DNA from: Cephalotrichum gorgonifer | Taxonomy: Eukaryota; Ascomycota; Sordariomycetes; Microascales; Microascaceae | Length of the DNA stretch: 64,000 nt | Direction: 5' to 3' | Assembly: GCA_900312665.1 (NCBI GenBank) | Contig: ONZQ02000001.1 | Span: 896,338-960,337 of the forward strand | Shown: one piece after another, positions 58,129-64,000 of the stretch | How the letters are laid out: the number at the start of each line of letters is the position of its first letter | How positions within the stretch are numbered: position 1 is the first letter of the stretch | Position numbers and translations under genes: made by a program | Notes under the pieces: model-generated | What the model was told of the DNA's origin: nothing | Database searches by the model: none | The model's input: only the letters and a program-made list of their open reading frames with translations

Positions 58129-58681
58129 GGCGTGCTCCACCGGCACATGTTATATACTGTACGAGGGTAGTGGGTAGTATATAACGAAGCTTATCCACTC
58201 CTGAAACTACTGTCCCAGTCATATGCCCGGGGGTTTTGAATTTTGCGTGGTACGTAGTGAGAATGTCCAGAGTTCTCAAGAAGTGTCACCTGGCTCTGGG
58301 GTCCATCACCGTGTGGGTGTGTGTGCGTATGTGTACATCGGCGCTACCGGCTCTCCTCTGGCCTTCTTTGCATTGTGATGATCTTGTTCGTGTTGACCGT
58401 AGAATGGAAAAGAACTTTCATTACCTACAGACGCCAATGAGAACCAAGCCCCGGTGGAATATCTTTTTTTGCAATTCGTTCCGTCGCAAAAGCCGGATTC
58501 TCCCCACCCCCGCTCGCTCCCCACGCCCCGCCCCTTCTATGGATCATAGACATGCAACGGCTCCTTCCTCCCAGAGGTATAGTCTTTTCCCTCTTTTAGG
58601 AGGTCGCCCGGCGTTTAAATCCCCCCTTTTCCCTTTCGTATGCGTTTCCCCTCCTTGCTTCCCGACCTGAACCTGAGTTCT
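58129..58681. other. Convergent intergenic, dpp3 and rpl6
   Basis: About 550 bp between stop codons, with probable 3' untranslated sequence of both genes. No further feature is seen. Confidence 0.4.
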
Positions 58682-59782
58682 TTACCACTTCATCTCGTGG
58701 GGCTTGTCGCCCTTTCGGAGAGAGAAGGAGGCGGCGAGGTAGCTGGGGAGGAACTCGACCTTCTTGATGCTGGCGATCAGGGCCTTGTCGATGGCCTTCT
58801 GGTCCTCCACGCGGGTCTTGCTGACCTCCTTCTTCTGTACAGACAAGTCACGTTCAGTAAGCCATTCTTCCCCGGGGGGGTTCGAGAGGAGGGATAGGGG
58901 GGTCCTTACGACGGGCTTCTCGCCCTGCTGGAAGAAAGCCTCCTCACCGGCCTTGTCCTTCTCCTTCTCACCGACGAAGTACTTGGGCTGGGAGATCTCC
59001 TCGATCTTGGCAGCGTCAAGAGACGAGACGTCGACGCGGTAGGAGGTCGCGATAACGTAGCGGGCGTTGACCCTTCGGAGGGGGACGCCGTTGATCTTGA
59101 AGGGACCGGTGACGAGGAGGACACCCTGGTCGAGGGCCTTGAGGAGGACGACGCGCTTGCCGCGGAAGCGGCCGGCGAGGAGGATCAGGACCGTACCGGG
59201 CTGGAGGGTCGAGCGGGGGGTCCAGGGGCGCAGGGCCTTGCGGTGCTGTTTTCGAAGAATCAAAGTCAGCGATCGATACGGGCTTTTTGTGTTTTTTTGA
59301 CAGTGCTTGTTGGCATGGTTCTCGCGCCCTCCTGTGTCTCGTTCGAACTCGGTATCTCGATGCCATAGGAGGCTTTCGTTCCCCTCTAGCATGTAAATCT
59401 CCCAAGCACCCATCTAAGAGACCACTGGCTGAGGGCGATCGGCAAAAATATTGGGTGGTTTGGTCGTCTGGATATATCGCCGTTGTCGAGATTGGTGGTG
59501 CGTATATCCAATCGACCCATCCGTGCCCTATCCAGACCCCAACGATCCTCCCCCGCCATCCGAGCCACATACATTCAACCTCCCTCCATCTCGAGACCAG
59601 AACCACACACAAAATGCAAAGGGGAGGAAGGAATGGGGGCAGCAAAATCAACACCCACACCATCCGTCACGTACCTGCTTCTTCTGGGGCTCATCGTCGG
59701 TGGGATACCACTTCTGGGCCTTCTGCGCCGGGACAGGGACCTCGCGGGTCGACGAGCCGAACTTCTTGGTCGCGGTCGACAT
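58682..59782 (-). CDS. rpl6: 60S ribosomal protein L6 (eL6)
   Basis: A eukaryote-specific large-subunit protein. Exons are 59782-59675, 59245-58910 and 58834-58682, all phase 0, giving 597 nt and 198 residues. The short first exon runs from MSTATKKFGSSTREV to DEPQKKQ. The second has HRKALRPWTPRSTLQPGTVL, the KOW-like core LLAGRFRGKRVVLLKAL, and GPFKINGVPLRRVN. The third begins KKEVSKTRVEDQKAID and ends FSLRKGDKPHEMKW, the usual eL6 tail. Intron 1 (59246-59674) is 429 nt, long for this window. The gene is divergent from hsp78 across 665 bp. Confidence 0.94.
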
Positions 59783-60447
59783 TGTGAAGAATTTGTCGGT
59801 TTTTCGTGGGGTTGAAAAAAGTCCGGTGGAGAAGGAAGAGGGAAGAAAGAGACGACAGGGGAACTATCGAAAGAAAATAATTCGACTTCCTGTTTGTTTT
59901 TCTTGCCGAGCCTGGGGGGTTAGTTCGGTTGTCCGCGCCGGATTTCTTTGCATTCGGGAATTCTTTCTCGTGGACAGTCAGAGAGGCTGGCCGATTTGTG
60001 CGAAGCGGTATCGAAAACCCTCCCTTGCGCTAAGCCCCATTGGGAAAGGTGGTGTCTTCTCCCGGGGTTGATGTGGCCTTGTGCCGAAGTATAGCCGATA
60101 TCTGCTGATAAGGTCAGGCTCGGGTCAGCCACAAGGTACGTACTTGGATCGATCCCTTGGGAAGGGAGGACCACTTTAAGGCGGCTGCGAAATTGTGGCG
60201 GGAGCTGCTTTGCGACCCTCGCACCCGATCTAGAAGCTTGGTGACGATTCTATGAGCTCGATGGCGCTGCCTACCATTACCCACCCCAATTCGCTGTAAT
60301 AAGCGGTGGGTTGGTTGTAAACCTGCTGATCCCTTCTTTCCTACAAATGTGACCAAGCTGCCACCTTATTGTCCTCTTATGGCCTCCCATCATTCCATTT
60401 TCTAGCTTGGCATAGCTCTCGAACCGACACGACGATACGACGACACG
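59783..60447. other. Divergent promoter region, rpl6 and hsp78
   Basis: A 665-bp shared upstream region of a ribosomal protein gene and a heat-shock gene. A heat-shock-element-like sequence lies at 59953-59967, and an imperfect one (CTAGAAGCTTGG) near 60230-60241. Confidence 0.4.
59953..59967. promoter_or_regulatory. Heat-shock-element-like sequence
   Basis: TTCGGGAA gives two correctly spaced inverted units (TTCnnGAA). A third TTC follows two bases late at 59965-59967. It lies about 490 bp upstream of the hsp78 start. The match is imperfect, so the call is tentative. Confidence 0.35.
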
Positions 60448-62835
60448 ATGATAGCGCGTCGACACCTCTTGAAGGGGGTCTCGCGGAGGATAACCCTCCC
60501 CGCTACCCCCGCCTCTAGGTTACCGCTCTCCAATAACATAATATCACGATCTGTAATCGCAGCCGCCCCAGCTGCTCTCCGACCACACCTCGCGCAGGCC
60601 GGAGCTGTGCGTACATACGCTAATGGCCGAGGCGGTCCTCACCCTCCCGGCGGGACGCACCGCATGAACATGAGCGGCGAGCCGGAGAAATCCGCCCTCG
60701 AGGAGTTCGGCATCGACCTCACGGCCAAGGCGAAGGCCGGCAAGCTCGACCCCGTCATCGGGCGGGACAGCGAGATCCAGCGCACGATCCAGATCCTGTC
60801 GCGGCGGACGAAGAACAACCCCGTGCTCATCGGGAACGCGGGAACGGGGAAGACGGCGATACTCGAGGGCCTCGCGGCGAGGATCGTGCGCGGCGACGTC
60901 CCCGAGAGCATCAAGAACAAGCGCGTGATCGGGCTGGATCTCGGCTCGCTCATCGCCGGCGCCAAGTACCGCGGCGACTTCGAGGAGCGGCTGAAGAAGA
61001 TCCTGACCGAGGTCCAGGACTCCAACGGGGAGATCATACTGTTCGTCGACGAGCTCCACATCCTCCTGGGCCTCGGGAAGGCGGAGGGGTCCATCGACGC
61101 GTCGAACCTGCTGAAGCCGGCGCTCGCCCGGGGCGAACTGCAGTGCTGCGGCGCCACCACGCTGAACGAGTACCGCCAGATCGAGAAGGACGCTGCGCTC
61201 GCCCGGCGGTTCCAGCCCATCCTCGTCAACGAGCCAACGGTGCAGGATACCATCAGCATCCTCCGCGGCATCAAGGACAAGTATGAGGTCCACCACGGCG
61301 TGCGGATAACCGACGGCGCCCTGGTCGCGGCCGCGACGTACTCGAACCGGTACATCACGGATCGCTTCCTGCCCGACAAGGCCATCGACCTGATGGACGA
61401 AGCGGCGAGTCACCTGAAGCTGCAGCACGAGTCGAAGCCCGAGGACATCATGGGGCTGGACCAGAAGATCATGACCATTCAGATCGAACTCGAGAGCTTG
61501 AGGAAGGAGGAGGATGTGGCGAGCAAGGAGCGCAGGGAGAAGCTCGAGGTGGACCTGAAGGCGCTGCAGGATCAGGTCGCCGAGCTAAACTCCCAGTGGG
61601 AGAAGGAGAAGGCCGAGATCGACGCCATTAAGAGGACGAAGGAGGAGCTCGACGCCGCGAGGGTCGAGCTGGACCGGGCGCAGAGGGAGGGCAACTTCGC
61701 GCGCGCCTCGGAGCTCCGCTTCGGCGTGATCCCCGACCTCGAGAGGAAGGTCCCCAGGGAAGGGGAGAAGGCCAGCTCCGATAGGATACTGATCCGCGAC
61801 GCCGTCACGGCCGACGACATCGCGGCCGTGGTCTCGCGCATCACGGGCATCCCCGTGACGAAGCTCACGTCGGGCCACATCGAGAAGCTGGTGCACATGG
61901 AGGACACCCTGCGGGACTCGGTGCGCGGGCAGGACGAGGCCATCAAGGCCGTATCGGACGCGGTGCGTCTCCAGAGGGCGGGGCTGAGCGGCGAGAACCG
62001 GCCGCTGGCGTCCTTCTTCTTCCTGGGCCCCACGGGTGTCGGCAAGACGGAGCTGTGCAAGAAGCTCGCGGGCTTCCTCTTCTCCACGGAGTCGGCCGTC
62101 GTGCGCTTCGACATGAGCGAGTTCCAGGAGAGGCACACCATCTCGCGGCTCATCGGGTCGCCGGCGGGCTACGTCGGGTACGACGACGCGGGCCAGCTGA
62201 CGGAGGCGGTGAGGAGGAAGCCGTACGCCGTGCTGCTGCTCGACGAGTTCGAGAAGGCGCACAGGGACATCTCGGCGCTGCTGCTGCAGGTGCTCGACGA
62301 GGGTTACCTCACCGACGCGCAGGGCCACAAGGTCGACTTCCGCAACACCATCATCGTGCTGACGTCCAACCTCGGCGCCGACATCCTCGTAGGCGCCAAC
62401 GACCTGCACCCGTACCGCGAGACGGAGGACGGCGAGGTCGCGCCCGAGGTGAAGAATGCCGTCATGGACGTCGTGCACCACTCATACCCGCCCGAGTTCC
62501 TCAACCGCATCGACTCCTTCATCATCTTCAAGCGCCTCGACCCGGCCGCCATCCGCCAGATCGCCGACATCCGCCTCCGCGAGCTGCAGGCGCGCCTCGA
62601 CGACCGCCGCATCAGGCTCGAGGTCAGCGACGAGGTGAGGGACTGGCTGGCCGAGAGGGGCTACGAGCCGCGCTTCGGCGCCAGGCCGCTGAATAGGCTC
62701 GTGACGAGGGAGATCGGGAACGGGCTCGCGGACGGGATCATCCGCGGGGAGATTAAGCACGGGGACACGGCGAAGGTGGAGATCAAGGAGGATGGGGACG
62801 GGCTAAGGGTGGTGAAGGCGCCAGTGACACTGTAA
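60448..62835 (+). CDS. hsp78: Mitochondrial ClpB-type disaggregase Hsp78
   Basis: A hexameric AAA+ disaggregase of the mitochondrial matrix that works with mtHsp70 to rescue aggregated proteins. It is intronless, with 795 residues. The N-terminus (MIARRHLLKGVSRRITLP onward, about 60 residues, Arg rich) is a mitochondrial presequence. The ClpB N-domain is absent, as expected for Hsp78. AAA-1 starts at about residue 83 (EFGIDLTAKAKAGKLDPVIGR) with Walker A GNAGTGKT near 130 and Walker B ILFVDELH. A coiled-coil middle domain spans about 335-450. AAA-2 has Walker A GPTGVGKT near 526, Walker B VLLLDEFEKAH, and the GYEPRFGARPLNR sensor-2 region near the end. The pore tyrosines in KYRGDFEERL and GSPAGYVGYDD are present. 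Confidence 0.96.
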   Translation: MIARRHLLKGVSRRITLPATPASRLPLSNNIISRSVIAAAPAALRPHLAQAGAVRTYANGRGGPHPPGGTHRMNMSGEPEKSALEEFGIDLTAKAKAGKLDPVIGRDSEIQRTIQILSRRTKNNPVLIGNAGTGKTAILEGLAARIVRGDVPESIKNKRVIGLDLGSLIAGAKYRGDFEERLKKILTEVQDSNGEIILFVDELHILLGLGKAEGSIDASNLLKPALARGELQCCGATTLNEYRQIEKDAALARRFQPILVNEPTVQDTISILRGIKDKYEVHHGVRITDGALVAAATYSNRYITDRFLPDKAIDLMDEAASHLKLQHESKPEDIMGLDQKIMTIQIELESLRKEEDVASKERREKLEVDLKALQDQVAELNSQWEKEKAEIDAIKRTKEELDAARVELDRAQREGNFARASELRFGVIPDLERKVPREGEKASSDRILIRDAVTADDIAAVVSRITGIPVTKLTSGHIEKLVHMEDTLRDSVRGQDEAIKAVSDAVRLQRAGLSGENRPLASFFFLGPTGVGKTELCKKLAGFLFSTESAVVRFDMSEFQERHTISRLIGSPAGYVGYDDAGQLTEAVRRKPYAVLLLDEFEKAHRDISALLLQVLDEGYLTDAQGHKVDFRNTIIVLTSNLGADILVGANDLHPYRETEDGEVAPEVKNAVMDVVHHSYPPEFLNRIDSFIIFKRLDPAAIRQIADIRLRELQARLDDRRIRLEVSDEVRDWLAERGYEPRFGARPLNRLVTREIGNGLADGIIRGEIKHGDTAKVEIKEDGDGLRVVKAPVTL

Positions 62836-63355
62836 AACGAAAACATCAATAAAACTCTCTTATGTTATTGAATTGGGAGGGTGTTTTCAGGCGGGGAAGG
62901 GGGGAAGGGGGGAAGGGAAGTTGATTTAAGGGGAGAGGACTGGGGAGGTTTATTGAGATTCGCTCTCCACTCCTTCATGAACTAGACACCTACACGCATA
63001 TATATGCGTACGATATATCCTGTACAAAAATGTAAAAAGCGTCAAGAGAAACAGAGACTTAGACATAGATTTTATACTTAGTGCCACTTTCATATTTTTG
63101 TTTGTATCTAAGGAACCGCAAAAAAGAGCTCCAAGCTTCCCAATCATGAGGAAAAATAAACGCCATCACCAAACCTCCCATGATGTTCCCAGTCCCAAGA
63201 GAAACTTACACACGCGAAACCCTTTCCCTCTCCCCCTCTGCCCCCCCTTCTCCTCAAGCCCTTTTCCATCTTCCTCCGTGAGGGAAGGGGAAAATGACTA
63301 GAGATGAGAGAGGAGGAGGGGAACAACAATGACAATAATAAAAAATGAAAATACA
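62836..63355. other. Convergent intergenic, hsp78 and prp5
   Basis: About 520 bp with a G-rich run (62893-62920) and T-rich or A-rich stretches. AATAAA-like sequences occur just after the hsp78 stop (near 62847) and may serve 3' processing. No gene is seen. Confidence 0.45.
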
Positions 63356-64000
63356 CTACGTAACGGTATACCTCCCCGAAGCCGGCGCCCGACTCGCCGC
63401 GTCCTCTGCGATCCTCGTCCCCTCCTCCAGCAGCCTCGTGAGCTCCTGCAGCGCCATGGCGACCACCAGCTCCGAGTCGCCCTCCACGAGGATGTACAGC
63501 TTCGGGTCCTGGCCCTCGCCCGGCGTCTTGCCGGGCGGGTAGAACGACCCCTTGGTGGTGATGGACACGCCCGTCGCGTCGAGGATCTTGGCCACGTTGG
63601 TGCGGTTGGTGACGCCCCAGCGCGCCTTCTGCGGGAAGTCGTTGATCTCGAGCGTGGCGTGGAAGGCGCCCGCGTCGGGGCCCTTGTTGTCGATCGGCTG
63701 CCCCGTGCGGAGCTGGCCCGCCTTCCCGAGGCGGGAGTTGATTGCGCTGACGGCAGATGACACCTTGTCGAGCGTGTTCTTCGCCCCGCCCTTGGCGGTG
63801 TCGACCTGGGCCTCGACCTTTGGCGTCCCGCGGGCCTGAATGGCCGACGCCACGGCCCGGATCGAGGGCACGGACGACTCGGCCGTCGCCTGCTCGCTTG
63901 AGGCGGGCTTGCGCTCCTCCTTCACGTCGTCCTCCTCGCCCTCGGCCTTGTGCGTCTTGCGCTCGCGCATCCGAGCCGCCTCTCGTTCCTGGTCGAGACG
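63356..64000 (-). CDS. prp5: Prp5 DEAD-box helicase, C-terminal part (cut by window edge)
   Basis: The 3' end of a pre-mRNA-processing ATP-dependent RNA helicase (Prp5/DDX46), which acts when U2 snRNP binds the branch site. The frame stays open to base 64000, so the helicase core and start lie outside the window; 214 codons plus the stop are visible. A charged stretch (RLDQEREAARMRERK) leads to the characteristic Prp5 C-terminal domain: INDFPQKARWGVTNRTNV, then GVSITTKGSFYPPGK, KLYILVEGDSELVV, LLEEGT and the closing ASGRYTVT. No intron is needed in the visible part. It converges on hsp78. Confidence 0.9.
   Translation of the reverse strand, partial: RLDQEREAARMRERKTHKAEGEEDDVKEERKPASSEQATAESSVPSIRAVASAIQARGTPKVEAQVDTAKGGAKNTLDKVSSAVSAINSRLGKAGQLRTGQPIDNKGPDAGAFHATLEINDFPQKARWGVTNRTNVAKILDATGVSITTKGSFYPPGKTPGEGQDPKLYILVEGDSELVVAMALQELTRLLEEGTRIAEDAASRAPASGRYTVT

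Noticed and set aside
59246..59674. Possible snoRNA in the long first intron of rpl6
   Set aside because: No paired C box (RTGATGA) and D box (CTGA) with a terminal stem could be found.
1..64000. CRISPR array, prophage or secondary-metabolite gene cluster
   Set aside because: This is eukaryotic nuclear DNA; there are no spaced repeats of CRISPR type and no PKS, NRPS, terpene synthase or P450 genes.

Overview
The window looks like nuclear DNA of a filamentous ascomycete (Pezizomycotina, most likely a Sordariomycete-type fungus). The evidence is the gene style: short GT-AG introns of about 50-190 nt with CTAAC or CTGAC branch-point-like elements, GC-rich coding sequence, and fungal families including Zn2Cys6 and ZafA-type regulators, a DUF3405 protein and mitochondrial Hsp78. 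Fifteen complete protein genes and one gene cut by the right edge (prp5) can be supported. I assembled the multi-exon models by hand from splice sites, reading phase and recognised protein motifs. I found no convincing tRNA, rRNA, CRISPR array or intact transposon.

Layout. 1-3.5 kb: gene-free, with small tandem repeats. 3.5-6.3 kb: six-exon Zn2Cys6 regulator (minus). 6.3-16.3 kb: a 10-kb stretch with no supportable gene. 16.3-20 kb: a divergent protein-kinase-like gene (plus) converging on a SWIM zinc-finger gene (minus). 20-24.4 kb: gene-free, with an imperfect repeat. 24.4-32.6 kb: DUF3405 type II membrane protein (plus), emp24/p24 cargo receptor (minus), Arf1-type GTPase (plus), and a small lipid-anchored-type protein (minus). 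34.3-36.6 kb: a ZafA/Zap1-type zinc-responsive regulator. 37.9-50.3 kb: a housekeeping block of rpl35, the ATIC purine enzyme, the Golgi SNARE gos1, the ATP synthase assembly factor atp10, branched-chain 2-oxoacid dehydrogenase E2 and gluconokinase. 50.3-55.3 kb: gene-free. 55.3-64 kb: dipeptidyl peptidase III (ten exons), rpl6, hsp78 and the 3' end of prp5.

The genes do not form one pathway or a secondary-metabolite cluster. There are loose themes: vesicle traffic at ER and Golgi (emp24, arf1, gos1, possibly DUF3405), mitochondrial function (atp10, E2, hsp78, possibly an alternative dpp3 form), and ribosome and RNA processing (rpl35, rpl6, prp5).

The most interesting signals are fine-scale. 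A perfect 20-bp palindrome of two inverted CAAGGT boxes, plus a third box, lies upstream of the zafA-like gene and suggests zinc-dependent autoregulation. dpp3 needs a 9-nt micro-exon and has a long presequence-like upstream extension. The initiator codon of rpl35 is an exon by itself. The Zn2Cys6 gene has a very short intron with a tandem NAGNAG acceptor. GTAC/CGAGTAC motifs and small palindromes recur in the non-coding DNA.
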